Shown here: piece by piece, positions 31,684 through 40,373 of the stretch | Position numbering within the stretch: the stretch's first letter is position 1 | Layout: each line of letters opens with the position of its first letter | Assembly (NCBI RefSeq): GCF_002072185.1 | Contig: NZ_MVIW01000023.1 | Coordinates: forward strand, 1-51,322 | From: Actinomyces denticolens | GTDB lineage: Bacteria > Actinomycetota > Actinomycetes > Actinomycetales > Actinomycetaceae | Direction: 5' to 3' | Length of the DNA: 51,322 nt | The notes under the pieces: model-generated | Database searches by the model: none | Seen by the model: only the letters and a program-made list of their open reading frames with translations | Told to the model about the DNA's origin: nothing | Program-made: the position numbers and the translations under genes

Positions 31684-32370
31684 ATGAGTGAGAGCAGCGA
31701 GCGGCGCCAAGCGCCTTCTGTCTTCGACGCCGATCCCGCCTCCGGGCTGAGCGGGGTCCCTGCAGGCGGGGGCGACTCCGCGGAGAAGGCCGCCGAACCG
31801 GTTGCGGAGCGGGCGGGCTTCGTGCGCCCCGCGCGGGAGTCGGACCTGCCCCTGATCGGGAGGGTCCACGCGGCGACGATGCTGGCCTCCATGGAGGCGG
31901 GCCACGCCGGCGCGCACGGTGGCGCGGGCCTTCCCGATGGCGTGCGGGCGATGATCGCGGCGCCAGTGGTGGCTGCGGGCTGGGAGGAGCCGGTGATCGC
32001 GCCGCCGAGCCCGCGGCATCATGTCCTCGTGGCCACGCGGGGCGCCCTGGTGGTGGGGCTGCTGGGGCTCGCCCCCACGCAGGGCCTCGACGATTCCGGG
32101 CGGCCGGTGGCCGGCGCCGAGGCGGTGGAGGTGACGGCGATCGGGGTGGCGCCGGAGCACCAGCGGCTCGGTCATGGCTCGCGGCTCATGGCGGCGGCGG
32201 TGGACCTGGCCCGCAAGGATGGGGCGAGCGCAGTGAGCGTGTGGGCGGTGCGCGGGGATGAGTCGATGTCCCGGCTGCTCACGGCCGTGGGGATGGCTCC
32301 CACGGGGATGCGGCGCGAGCTGCCGATCGGCGATGGCATCGTCGAGGACTGCTGGGCCGCCGCCATCTGA
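31684..32370 (+). CDS. GNAT family N-acetyltransferase
   Basis: The 228-residue protein has a disordered N terminus (about 45 residues), then a GNAT fold that begins with FVRPARESDLPLIGRVHAAT at about residues 48-67. The central strand HHVLVATRGALVVGLLGLAP at about 113-132 precedes motif A, VTAIGVAPEHQRLGHGSRLM at about 148-167, which holds the acetyl-CoA pyrophosphate loop (Q/R-x-x-G-x-G/S). WAVRGDESMSRLLTAVGMAP follows. The acceptor is unknown. The start at ATG 31684 lies seven bases after a -10-like hexamer. It is convergent with dapB, and a nested inverted repeat lies just past its stop. Confidence 0.82.
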   Translation: MSESSERRQAPSVFDADPASGLSGVPAGGGDSAEKAAEPVAERAGFVRPARESDLPLIGRVHAATMLASMEAGHAGAHGGAGLPDGVRAMIAAPVVAAGWEEPVIAPPSPRHHVLVATRGALVVGLLGLAPTQGLDDSGRPVAGAEAVEVTAIGVAPEHQRLGHGSRLMAAAVDLARKDGASAVSVWAVRGDESMSRLLTAVGMAPTGMRRELPIGDGIVEDCWAAAI

Positions 32371-32387
32371 CTCATGGCGCGAAATGG

Positions 32388-32512
32388 CGAGGTTTGAGGA
32401 TTCCTTTTTCTGACACGATGCCCGATCGTACGTTAGTGCAGGTCAAAGCGTTGCCCCGTTCGAGACTCGGGCATTCAGGGCTCATCTGCGGGCGAGCAAT
32501 CCTCAAACCTCG
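32388..32512. repeat. Nested inverted repeat between acetyltransferase and dapB genes
   Basis: CGAGGTTTGAGGATT (32388-32402) is repeated as its exact complement at 32498-32512, 95 bases later. Inside lies a second perfect inverted pair, ATGCCCGA (32418-32425) and TCGGGCAT (32467-32474). The element fills nearly the whole 158-base gap between two convergent stop codons and is visibly AT-richer than its surroundings. It could be a bidirectional terminator, a small RNA or a MITE-like repeat. No ORF fits in it. Confidence 0.6.
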
Positions 32513-32528
32513 TCACCATCGAAGCGCC

Positions 32529-33281
32529 TCAGAGGTCGAGGAGGTTCTCCAGGCCGATGGTCAGGCCCTCGCGGCCGCCGATCTCGCGCGCGGCCAGGAT
32601 GACGCCGGGCATGAAGGAGGCCCGGTCGAAGCAGTCGGTGCGGATAGTCAGCTGCTCGCCCGGGTTCCCCAGGACGACCTCCTCGTGCGCGGTCAGGCCC
32701 CGCAGGCGCACGGCGTGAACGTGGACGCCGTCGATGACCGCCCCGCGGGCGCCGTCGGGGTCGGTCCGGGTGGCGTCGGGCGAGGGGCCGAGACCCGCCT
32801 CGGCGCGAGCGGCGGCGATGCCCTTGGCGGTTGCCGTGGCGGTGCCGGAGGGGGCGTCGACCTTGTTCGGGTGATGGAGCTCGATGACCTCTGCGGACTC
32901 GAAGTAGCGGGCGGCCAGGGCGGCGAAGCGCATGGACAGGACGGCTGACAGCGCGAAGTTGGGGGCGATGAGGACGCCCCGCCCGGCGGCCTCGGGGCGG
33001 GCCAGGTGCTCGCGAACGCGGCTGTAGGAATCCTCGGTCCAGCCGGTGGTGCCGACGACGACGTCGAGCCCGGCGTCGATGAGGGCGTGGACGTTGGCCT
33101 CGGTAACGTCGGGGACGGTGAAGTCGACGGCGACCTGGGCGCCGGCGAGGGTCTCGGGGGTGATCCCATCGCCGACGTCGAGGCGGGCGACGAGCTCGAG
33201 CCCCTCGGCGTCCTCAACGGCCTGGCAGACGGTGGACCCCATGCGCCCGGCGGCGCCGACAACGGCAACACGAATCATCAT
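32529..33281 (-). CDS. dapB: 4-hydroxy-tetrahydrodipicolinate reductase DapB
   Basis: DapB reduces the DapA product with NAD(P)H on the way to DAP and lysine. The 250-residue protein has VAVVGAAGRMGSTVCQAVED at about residues 5-24 as the dinucleotide loop and AQVAVDFTVPDVTEANVHA at about 48-66. VVGTTGW is at about 76-82 and APNFALSAVLSMRFA at about 102-116. The active-site block EVIELHHPNKVDAPSGTA at about 127-144 carries the catalytic His pair and Lys. The ATG at 33281 has TAGACT six bases upstream and no ribosome binding site, so it is probably leaderless. The second ATG codon is adjacent. Confidence 0.96.
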   Translation of the reverse strand: MMIRVAVVGAAGRMGSTVCQAVEDAEGLELVARLDVGDGITPETLAGAQVAVDFTVPDVTEANVHALIDAGLDVVVGTTGWTEDSYSRVREHLARPEAAGRGVLIAPNFALSAVLSMRFAALAARYFESAEVIELHHPNKVDAPSGTATATAKGIAAARAEAGLGPSPDATRTDPDGARGAVIDGVHVHAVRLRGLTAHEEVVLGNPGEQLTIRTDCFDRASFMPGVILAAREIGGREGLTIGLENLLDL

Positions 33282-33287
33282 GCCGGC

Positions 33288-33293
33288 AGTCTA
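33288..33293 (-). promoter_or_regulatory. Candidate -10 element (TAGACT) for dapB
   Basis: TAGACT on the minus strand is followed by six bases (GCCGGC) and then the dapB ATG. This is leaderless geometry identical to dapA. Confidence 0.5.
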
Positions 33294-33348
33294 CGCAGCC
33301 GCCCCGCGTGCCGCCGGACGTGACCGCGGGGCGGCCGTCCCCTCAGCC

Positions 33349-34737
33349 TCAGGCGGCGGGCCCGACGAGGACTCGGGCGCGCCTCTGGGCGGCCAGCCAG
33401 GCGGCCAGGGCGCGCACATCCTCGGCGGTGACGGCCTGAAGGAGCCGCAGGTTCTCGTCCATGGAGCGCAGGCGGGCCGTGGAGACCTCGCCGCGGCCGA
33501 GGCGGCCCATGCGGGCCAGGGAGTCCTCGCCGCCCAGAACCATGGAGCCGCGCAGCTGGGCCCGGGCACGGGTGAGCTCGCGCTCGGTGATGCCGTCGGC
33601 GGCCAGGCGCTCGAACTCCCCCACCATGACGGCGGCGACCTCCTGGGCGTCCCCGGGGGCGCAGCCCGCGTACATGCCGAAGGCGCCCGAGCCCGCGTAG
33701 GCGGCGTCGAAGGCGTAGGTCGTGTAGGCCAGGCCGCGCTTCTCGCGCACCTCCTGGAACAGGCGCGAGGACATGCCCCCGCCCAGGATGGTGGTGAGCA
33801 CGCTCATCGCCCAGCGGCGCTCGTCGCGCACGGGGATGCCCTGGCAGGTGAGGTAGAGGTGGCTCTGCTCGCTGTCGCGCTCGATGGTGACGTCGTGGAC
33901 GTCGAGATCGACGATCGGCTCGGTCTCGAAGCGGCGGGGGCGCGGCACGGCATCGGCCGATGAGTCCCAGCCGGCCGAGGCGAGATCGGCGGCCACGCGC
34001 TCGCAGATCTCGTCGTGGTCGACGGCGCCGGCCGCGGCCACCACGAGCGCGTCGGAGGCGTAGGTGCGCCGGTAGTGCTCCCAGACGGCGTCACGGGGCA
34101 CGGCGGTCACCGTGGCCGGGGTGCCGCCAATGGGCCGGCCCAGGGGGGTGCCCTCGCCGAAGGCGGCGCGGGCGAAGGCCTCCTGCGCCACGTCCTGGGG
34201 GTCGTCGGCGGCGTCGGCGAGCTCGGAGACGATGACCGTGCGCTCGGTCTCCACCTCGTCCGGGTCGAGGAGGGAGGAAGTGACCATGTCGGCCAGGATG
34301 TCCAGGGCGGTCAGGGCGTCCTCGCCCTGGACGCGGGCGTAGTAGGAGGTGTGCTCCTTGGCGGTGGCGGCATTGGACTCCCCGCCGATCATGTCGAAGG
34401 CCTCGGCGATGCCGCGGGCATCCCGCGTTGGCGTGCCCTTGAACAGCAAGTGCTCCAGGAAGTGAGTGGAGCCCTCCTGACCGGGGGCCTCGTCGCGCGA
34501 TCCCACCCCGAGCCACATGCCGAGCGCGGCCGAGCGCAGCCCGGGCACCTGCTCGGTGATGACCCGCACTCCCCCGGGCAGGATGGAGCGGCGCAGCCGG
34601 GCGCCGTCGTCGGTGAGGGACAGCTCTGTTCCGGGGGCTCCCGCGCCGGCGCGGATGAGCTCCACCTCGGCGTAGTCGGCGCCGCTGCGCGCGCCCCTGG
34701 CTCCCGCGGTCGTCTTGCTCGTGCTCGTCTCAGTCAC
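33349..34737 (-). CDS. M16 family zinc peptidase
   Basis: The 462-residue protein has the inverted zinc motif HxxEH in GSTHFLEHLLFKGTPTRDA at about residues 88-106. The further Glu ligand lies about 75 residues later in ETERTVIVSELADAADDP, and the C-terminal half is the inactive repeat (SHLYLTCQGIPVRDERRWAM and GLAYTTYAFDAAY). Mitochondrial-processing-peptidase-like proteins of this type are found next to pnp in Actinobacteria; substrates are unknown. GTG 34737 sits six bases after TAGGCT, again a leaderless arrangement. It follows pnp, separated by a strong terminator. Confidence 0.9.
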   Translation of the reverse strand: MTETSTSKTTAGARGARSGADYAEVELIRAGAGAPGTELSLTDDGARLRRSILPGGVRVITEQVPGLRSAALGMWLGVGSRDEAPGQEGSTHFLEHLLFKGTPTRDARGIAEAFDMIGGESNAATAKEHTSYYARVQGEDALTALDILADMVTSSLLDPDEVETERTVIVSELADAADDPQDVAQEAFARAAFGEGTPLGRPIGGTPATVTAVPRDAVWEHYRRTYASDALVVAAAGAVDHDEICERVAADLASAGWDSSADAVPRPRRFETEPIVDLDVHDVTIERDSEQSHLYLTCQGIPVRDERRWAMSVLTTILGGGMSSRLFQEVREKRGLAYTTYAFDAAYAGSGAFGMYAGCAPGDAQEVAAVMVGEFERLAADGITERELTRARAQLRGSMVLGGEDSLARMGRLGRGEVSTARLRSMDENLRLLQAVTAEDVRALAAWLAAQRRARVLVGPAA

Positions 34738-34743
34738 CCGCGC

Positions 34744-34749
34744 AGCCTA
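34744..34749 (-). promoter_or_regulatory. Candidate -10 element (TAGGCT) for the M16 peptidase gene
   Basis: TAGGCT on the minus strand is followed by six bases and the GTG start at 34737. It lies just past the pnp terminator, which supports an independent leaderless transcript. Confidence 0.45.
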
Positions 34750-34764
34750 ACCGCCCCGATAGAT

Positions 34765-34809
34765 GTTCCTCGCGCAGGCGGAGCGTGATGCTCCGCCTGC
34801 GCGAGGAAC
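34765..34809 (-). terminator. pnp terminator, perfect 20-base-pair hairpin
   Basis: The arms GTTCCTCGCGCAGGCGGAGC (34765-34784) and its exact complement (34790-34809) enclose the loop GTGAT. Further pairing extends the stem with one G-T wobble. It lies 27 bases past the pnp stop, with no long U-run after it. The stem is long enough to act also as a 3' end stabilizer. Confidence 0.75.
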
Positions 34810-34835
34810 GTCAGGAGCGGTTCGCTGCGAGAGGA

Positions 34836-37241
34836 TCAGTCCTCGGAGGCCTCCGCGGTACGGGTGCGACGGCGGCGCGGGCGGCGCTCACGGCGCTCAG
34901 AGCCCTCGGCGTCGCCCGCCTCGGCATCCTCCGAGTCGGCGGAGGCGGCGCGGGCGCGGCGGGGGCGGCGCTCACGGCGCTCGGCCCCCTCGGAGCGCTC
35001 ACCGCGGTGGGCGCGGGCCTCGTCCTCCGAGGCCTGCTGCTCCTCGGTGAGGACGGCGTGCAGGCTGAGTTTTCCGCGCGGGTCGATCTCGGCGAGCTCG
35101 ACCTGGACCTTGTCGCCCACCGCCAGGACGTCCTCGACGTTCTCCACGCGCCTGCCCCCGACGAGCCGGCGGATCTGGGAGATGTGCAGCAGGCCGTCCT
35201 TGCCCGGGGACAGGGACACGAAGGCGCCGAAGGTCGTGGTCTTGACGACAGTGCCGATGAAGCGCTCGCCGATCTCGGGCATCTGCGGGTTGGCGATGGC
35301 GTTGACGGCCTCGCGGGCGGCCTCGGCGGACGGGCCGTCGGTGGCGCCGATGTAGATCGTGCCGTCGTCCTCGACCGTCAGGTCCGCGCCGGTGTCCTCC
35401 TGGATCTGGTTGATCATCTTGCCCTTGGGGCCGATGACCTCGCCGATCTTGTCGACGGGGATCTTGACGGTCAGCACGCGCGGGGCGGTGGGGGCCATCT
35501 CGAAGGGCTCGTCGCCCAGGGCCTCGTCGATGAGGTTGAGGATGTGGAAGCGGGCGTCGCGGGCCTGGCCGAGCGCCCCGGCGAGCACCTCGGAGGGCAG
35601 GCCGTCGAGCTTGGTGTCGAGCTGGAGGGCCGTGATGAAGTCACGGGTCCCGGCGACCTTGAAGTCCATGTCGCCGAAGGCGTCCTCGGACCCGAGGATG
35701 TCGGTGAGGGTGGCCCACTTGGTCTCGCCGTCGATCACCTCGTGCATGAGGCCCATGGCGATGCCGGCCACGCGGTCGCGCAGCGGCACGCCGGCCTGGG
35801 CCATCGACAGGGTCGAGGCGCACACGGAGCCCATGGAGGTCGAGCCGTTGGAGCCCAGGGCCTCGGAGACCTGCCGGATGGCGTAGGGGAAGTCGTCGCG
35901 GCTGGGCAGGACGGGCACGAGGGCCCGCTCGGCCAGGGCGCCGTGGCCGATCTCGCGGCGCTTGGGGGCGCCGACGCGGCCGGTCTCGCCGGTGGAGAAG
36001 GGCGGGAAGACGTACTGGTGCATGTAGCGCTTGTGGGTGATCGGCGAGAGGTCGTCGATCTGCTGCTCCATGCGCAGCATGTTGAGGGTGGTCACGCCCA
36101 TGATCTGGGTCTCGCCGCGCTCGAAGATCGCCGAGCCGTGGACGCGGGGCAGGACCTCGACCTCGGCGCCCAGGGTGCGGATGTCCTTCAGGCCGCGGCC
36201 GTCCATGCGGATGCCCTCGGTGAGGGTGCGGTGGCGCACGACCTTCTTGGTGACGGACCGGAAGGCGGCCTTGAGGGCCTTGGCGTCCTCCTCGGCCGGG
36301 AAGGCCTCGGCGAGGTCGGCCAGGACCTGGTCGCGCACGGCGTCAATGGCCTCGTCGCGGGCGTGCTTGCCCTCGGTGGCGATGGCGGCGGCGAGGTCGT
36401 GGGCCTGGGCGGCCTTCTCGACGGCCTCGTACTGCTCGTCGGAGTAGTCCAGGTAGAGGGGGAACTCGGCGGTGGGCTTGGAGGCGTGCTCGGCGACCTC
36501 CATCTGGGCCTCGCACAGGGCCTTGATGTGCGGCTTGGCGGCCTCCAGGGCCTCGGCGACGACGGCCTCGGTGGGGGCAGTGGCGCCGGCGGCGATGAGG
36601 TCCATCATGTTCTCGGTGCCGCCGGCCTCGACCATCATGATGGCGACGTCGCCGTCCTCGAGGACGCGGCCGGCCACGACCATGTTGAAGGTGGCGCGCT
36701 CGAGCTCGGACCAGCGGGGGAAGGCCACCCACTGGCCGTCGATGAGGGCCAGGCGGGTGCCCGCCACCGGTCCGGCGAAGGGCAGGCCCGCGATCTGGGT
36801 GGACATGGAGGCGGCGTTGATCGCCAGGACGTCGTAGGCGTCGTCGGGGTGGATCGCGAGGATCGTCTCGACGACCTGGACCTCGTTGCGCAGGCCCTTG
36901 ACGAAGGAGGGACGCAGGGGGCGGTCGATGAGGCGGCAGGCCAGGATGGCGGAGGTGCCGGCGCGGCCCTCGCGGCGGAAGAAGGAGCCGGGGATGCGGC
37001 CGGCGGCGTACTGGCGCTCCTCGACATCCACGGTCAGCGGGAAGAAGTCGAACTGGTCCTTGGGGTGCTTGCCCACGGTGGTGGCGGACAGGATGGCGGT
37101 CTCGCCGTCGAGGTAGGCCATGGCGCTGCCCGCGGCCTGCTTGGCCAGGCGGCCGGTCTCGAAGCGGATCACGCGCTTGCCGAAGGAGCCGTTGTCGATC
37201 ACTGCCTCGGCGGCGGTGACCTCGGGGTCATCAATGAACAT
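34836..37241 (-). CDS. pnp: Polyribonucleotide nucleotidyltransferase (PNPase)
   Basis: PNPase degrades RNA by phosphorolysis and can add tails in Actinobacteria. The 801-residue protein has a first RNase PH domain ([20 protein letters not shown] at about residues 17-36; [20 protein letters not shown] at about 86-105), a helical linker, and a second RNase PH domain ([18 protein letters not shown] near 335; [19 protein letters not shown] near 470). A KH domain follows ([20 protein letters not shown] near 612), then an S1 domain ([20 protein letters not shown] near 678). The C-terminal tail of about 65 residues is Arg/Glu-rich with repeated RRERRPRR blocks, probably for RNA or protein contacts. 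Candidate TAGACT and TATCTT hexamers lie upstream. Confidence 0.97.
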   Translation of the reverse strand: MFIDDPEVTAAEAVIDNGSFGKRVIRFETGRLAKQAAGSAMAYLDGETAILSATTVGKHPKDQFDFFPLTVDVEERQYAAGRIPGSFFRREGRAGTSAILACRLIDRPLRPSFVKGLRNEVQVVETILAIHPDDAYDVLAINAASMSTQIAGLPFAGPVAGTRLALIDGQWVAFPRWSELERATFNMVVAGRVLEDGDVAIMMVEAGGTENMMDLIAAGATAPTEAVVAEALEAAKPHIKALCEAQMEVAEHASKPTAEFPLYLDYSDEQYEAVEKAAQAHDLAAAIATEGKHARDEAIDAVRDQVLADLAEAFPAEEDAKALKAAFRSVTKKVVRHRTLTEGIRMDGRGLKDIRTLGAEVEVLPRVHGSAIFERGETQIMGVTTLNMLRMEQQIDDLSPITHKRYMHQYVFPPFSTGETGRVGAPKRREIGHGALAERALVPVLPSRDDFPYAIRQVSEALGSNGSTSMGSVCASTLSMAQAGVPLRDRVAGIAMGLMHEVIDGETKWATLTDILGSEDAFGDMDFKVAGTRDFITALQLDTKLDGLPSEVLAGALGQARDARFHILNLIDEALGDEPFEMAPTAPRVLTVKIPVDKIGEVIGPKGKMINQIQEDTGADLTVEDDGTIYIGATDGPSAEAAREAVNAIANPQMPEIGERFIGTVVKTTTFGAFVSLSPGKDGLLHISQIRRLVGGRRVENVEDVLAVGDKVQVELAEIDPRGKLSLHAVLTEEQQASEDEARAHRGERSEGAERRERRPRRARAASADSEDAEAGDAEGSERRERRPRRRRTRTAEASED

Positions 37242-37385
37242 CGTCGATGTGTCTCTTTCTCACAAAGATATGGCAGGCAAAGTCTAAGCCGGGACCCGCT
37301 CGGGCGGCCGGATCCATCACGTGAGATGGGACGCGCTGCGGGGAGGGGGGAGAGAAGAGAGAGGGAAGCGGGGGCGATATCCTCT

Positions 37386-39758
37386 CTACACGACCTCGAG
37401 CACCGCGTGGGCGCCGGCCGCGCTGGAGCCGCCCACGTAGACATCGATCGTGGTGGCGTCCTGGACGCGCGAACGGGTGACGGCCGACCAGTAGGACAGC
37501 TCATCCGGGCCGAGCACGAGCTCGACGGCGCGGGATCGGCCGGCGGGGATGGCGACGCGGGCGAAGGCCTTGAGCTCCCGCTCGGGGCGGGTGGAGGTGC
37601 CGTGTCGCTGGTGGATGTAGAGCTGGACGACCTCCTCGCCGTCGCGCGGGCCGATGTTGGCCACGTCCACGCTCACGGTCACACTCTGCCCCACGGCGAT
37701 GCGGGGCGAGGACAGGCGCGGCTCGGAGTAGGAGAAGGCCGTGTAGGAGCCCCCGTGCCCGAAGGGGTAGAGGGGCGCGGAGGCCTCGTCCCAGTAGCGC
37801 TCGCCCGCACCCTCGGGCTGGAAGGTGCGGTAGTGGGAGTGGATCATGGGGACTTGGCCCACGGTGCGCGGCCAGGTGAAGGGCAGGCGCCCGGCCGGGT
37901 CGATGTCCCCGAACAGGGCGGCGGCCACGGCCTCGCCGCCTCGCGTTCCGGGGTACCAGACCTGCATGATGGCCGGCAGGTTCTCCTGCGCCCAGCGAAG
38001 GTCGAGGGGGCGCCCGGACATGACGAGGGCGACGGTGGGAGTGCCGGTGGCGGCGACGGCCCGGAGCAGCTCGAGCTGGCGGCCGGGGAGGGCCAGCGTG
38101 GAGGTGGAGGCCTTCTCGCCGATCTGGTTCTGCGCCTGCCCGACGACGACGATCGCCGCCTCGGCGCCCCGCGCGGTCCGGACGGCCTCGGCGAGGGCCG
38201 CGTCGTCGTCGAAGCCCTCGGGGCGCGCGGGCAGGGAGCCCGGGGCCTCGTGATCGTCGAACATGGAGGGGAAGACCCGCGGGGGCGCCCACTCCCCCAC
38301 CGCGTAGTCGACGCGCGCGCCTCCCGCTCGCGCGCGGATGCCGGCCAGGATCGTGGTGACCTCGTCCAGATCCTCGTCGAAGACCCAGGGGCCCAGGGTG
38401 TCGCGGGGCGAGTCGGCGAGCCGGCCGATGACGGCGATGGAGGGGGTGTCCTCGGCCAGGGGGAGGACGGGGGCGCCCTCTGGCTCGCCGCCACGCGCCT
38501 CGCCCGCCGAGCGCCCCTGCCAGGGCGCGTTCTTGAGCAGGACGAGGCTGCGCTCGGCGGCGCGGCGGGCGACCTCGCGGTGGGCGGGGTCGGCGAGGAC
38601 CGCGGGGGCGGTCCCGGCGTCGGCGTAGGGGCTCTCGAACAGGCCCATGGCGAACTTGGCGGTCAGCATGCGGCGAACGGCCTCATCGAGGCGGCCCTCC
38701 TCCACCCGCCCGGCCCGCACGGCCTCCGGCAGGCGCCTGAAGGCGGCGTCCTCCATCGTCATCTCCATGTCGAGGCCCGCCGTCAGGGCGCGGGAGGCCG
38801 CGTCGGGCAGGTCGGCGGCGAAGTGCTGGGCGGTGAGCGAGCGCACGGCGTTGGCGTCGGAGACGACGAAGCCCTCGAAGCCCATCTCCTCGCGCAGCAC
38901 GTCGGTGAGGAGCCAGGCATTGCCGGAGGCGGGCACTCCGCCTAGATCCATGTAGGCGCTCATGATGCTGCCCGCCCCGGCCCCGATGGCGGCGCGGAAG
39001 GGCGGGAGGTAGACGTTCCACAGCTCGTTGTCGGAGATCTCGGCGTCCTCGTAGTCGCGGCCACCGCGCGCCGCCCCGTAGCCCGCGAGGTGCTTGGGGC
39101 CGGCGATGACGCGCCCGGGGGCGCCGATCCGCTCCCCCTGGAAGCCGCGCACCTGGGCGGCGGCGGCCGCGGCGCCCAGGCAGGGGTCCTCCCCCGCCCC
39201 CTCGACGATCCTGCCCCAGCGCGGGTCGCGGGCGATGTCCACCATGGGGGCGAAGGTCCAGGACAGGCCGACGGCTCGGGCCTCGCGCGCGGCGACGGCC
39301 TGCGCCTCCTCGATCATGGCGGGGTCCCAGGAGGCGGCCATGGCGATGGGCACGGGCATGATGGTGCGCAGGCCGTGGATGACGTCGTAGCCGAAGAGGA
39401 GCGGGATGCCGTGGGGGCCCTCCTCCACGGCGATGCGCTGAAGCGCGTTGACGGCCTCCGGGCGCCGCACGAAGAGCAGGCTCCCGGCCCGCCCGGCGCG
39501 CACCTCGCCCTCGACCATCTCGGACTGGGCCAGGACATCCCGGTCCTGCTCGGCAAGGCGGTCGGCGCCATCGGACCCGGGGAGCCCGGGGATCATGGAG
39601 CGCTGGTAGAAGTACTGGATGAGCTGACCGGCCTTCTCCTCCAGGCTGAGGCGCCCGAGCAGATCCTCGACGCGCTCGCCGATGGGCGCGGCCGGATCGA
39701 GGTAGCGGGGGCCGGCGGGACCGGCCGACTCATCGGGCGCGGTGGGCGCTGCGGGCAT
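37386..39758 (-). CDS. Glycoside hydrolase family 3 beta-glucosidase-like enzyme
   Basis: The 790-residue protein has a complete GH3 layout. The (alpha/beta)8 domain shows WTFAPMVDIARDPRWGRIVE at about residues 163-182, GPKHLAGYGAARGGRDYEDA at about 217-236 and the nucleophile Asp in GFEGFVVSDANAVRS near 300. The alpha/beta sandwich has SLVLLKNAPW and APSIAVIGRLADSP-like segments near 410-460. A C-terminal fibronectin-III-like domain starts with YSEPRLSSPRIAVGQSVTVS near 680. It resembles BglX but has no signal peptide, so it is likely cytoplasmic and acts on imported oligosaccharides. GAGGAGG precedes the ATG. It stands alone between rpsO and pnp, an unusual place. Confidence 0.9.
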   Translation of the reverse strand: MPAAPTAPDESAGPAGPRYLDPAAPIGERVEDLLGRLSLEEKAGQLIQYFYQRSMIPGLPGSDGADRLAEQDRDVLAQSEMVEGEVRAGRAGSLLFVRRPEAVNALQRIAVEEGPHGIPLLFGYDVIHGLRTIMPVPIAMAASWDPAMIEEAQAVAAREARAVGLSWTFAPMVDIARDPRWGRIVEGAGEDPCLGAAAAAAQVRGFQGERIGAPGRVIAGPKHLAGYGAARGGRDYEDAEISDNELWNVYLPPFRAAIGAGAGSIMSAYMDLGGVPASGNAWLLTDVLREEMGFEGFVVSDANAVRSLTAQHFAADLPDAASRALTAGLDMEMTMEDAAFRRLPEAVRAGRVEEGRLDEAVRRMLTAKFAMGLFESPYADAGTAPAVLADPAHREVARRAAERSLVLLKNAPWQGRSAGEARGGEPEGAPVLPLAEDTPSIAVIGRLADSPRDTLGPWVFDEDLDEVTTILAGIRARAGGARVDYAVGEWAPPRVFPSMFDDHEAPGSLPARPEGFDDDAALAEAVRTARGAEAAIVVVGQAQNQIGEKASTSTLALPGRQLELLRAVAATGTPTVALVMSGRPLDLRWAQENLPAIMQVWYPGTRGGEAVAAALFGDIDPAGRLPFTWPRTVGQVPMIHSHYRTFQPEGAGERYWDEASAPLYPFGHGGSYTAFSYSEPRLSSPRIAVGQSVTVSVDVANIGPRDGEEVVQLYIHQRHGTSTRPERELKAFARVAIPAGRSRAVELVLGPDELSYWSAVTRSRVQDATTIDVYVGGSSAAGAHAVLEVV

Positions 39759-39870
39759 TGGGGCCTCCTCGGGCGGGACGTCGTCGTCGGCGCGGGCCCG
39801 CTCTGCGCGGGCGGCCCTGCGATCCTAGACGACCGGGCGGGATGAGCGCGGCCGGATCAGCGCGAACACG

Positions 39871-39907
39871 CCCGGCCCCCGTCATCCGGGGGATGACGGG
39901 GGCCGGG
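39871..39907 (-). terminator. rpsO terminator hairpin
   Basis: A perfect 17-base-pair stem (39871-39887 pairing with 39891-39907, starting CCCGGCCCCCGTCATCC) has a three-base loop. It lies 22 bases past the rpsO stop. It would separate rpsO from the GH3 gene downstream. Confidence 0.75.
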
Positions 39908-39929
39908 CGGAAGACCTCGGGCTCGGGCC

Positions 39930-40199
39930 TCAGCGGCGGATGCCGAGGCGGGAGATGAGCGAGCGGTAGCGCTCGATGTCCTCCTTCATGAGGTAGTCGA
40001 GGAGGCGGCGGCGCTTGCCGATGAGCAGGTAGAGGCCGCGGCGCGAGTGGTGGTCGTGCGTGTGGGTCTTGAAGTGCTCGGTGAGGTTGGAGATGCGCTC
40101 GGTGAGAACGGCGACCTGGACCTCGGGGGAGCCCGTGTCACCCTCGTGGGTGGCGTACTCGGCGATGATCTCGGACTTGCGCTCAGGGGTGACCGACAT
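39930..40199 (-). CDS. rpsO: 30S ribosomal protein S15
   Basis: S15 is a primary binding protein of the 16S rRNA central domain. The 89-residue protein has the normal length and the family blocks [20 protein letters not shown] at about residues 22-41, [20 protein letters not shown] at about 48-67, and [19 protein letters not shown] near the end. ATG 40199 ([12 protein letters not shown]) is used and gives the exact family length; the frame is open further upstream. It lies between ribF and the GH3 gene and has its own terminator. Confidence 0.97.
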   Translation of the reverse strand: MSVTPERKSEIIAEYATHEGDTGSPEVQVAVLTERISNLTEHFKTHTHDHHSRRGLYLLIGKRRRLLDYLMKEDIERYRSLISRLGIRR

Positions 40200-40373
40200 G
40201 TGCGGGCTCCTTCTTCTCGTTGCGCGGAGCGCCGGGGCATGTTCACCCGGGCATGACGGTTCCGCGGCCGATCGACGGCGCGCCAACAGTACCAGCAGAC
40301 CGCTCCCCTCCCCTCCCCGGGGCCTGTGGGACCGGGCACAGGGCGGGCGCACCTCCTCCCGGCGGGGCCGCGC

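Noticed and set aside
37340-37375. Purine-rich tract (GGGGAGGGGGGAGAGAAGAG and continuation) downstream of the GH3 gene
   Set aside because: It could form unusual DNA structure, but no repeat unit, pairing or motif supports a function beyond being in the pnp upstream gap.
34785-38945. A 1386-codon open frame on the plus strand opposite pnp and the GH3 gene
   Set aside because: Its translation is a Gly/His/Asp/Val-rich shadow without domains. The minus strand at the same place encodes complete PNPase and GH3 proteins with all motifs. Such long antisense frames are expected at very high GC.
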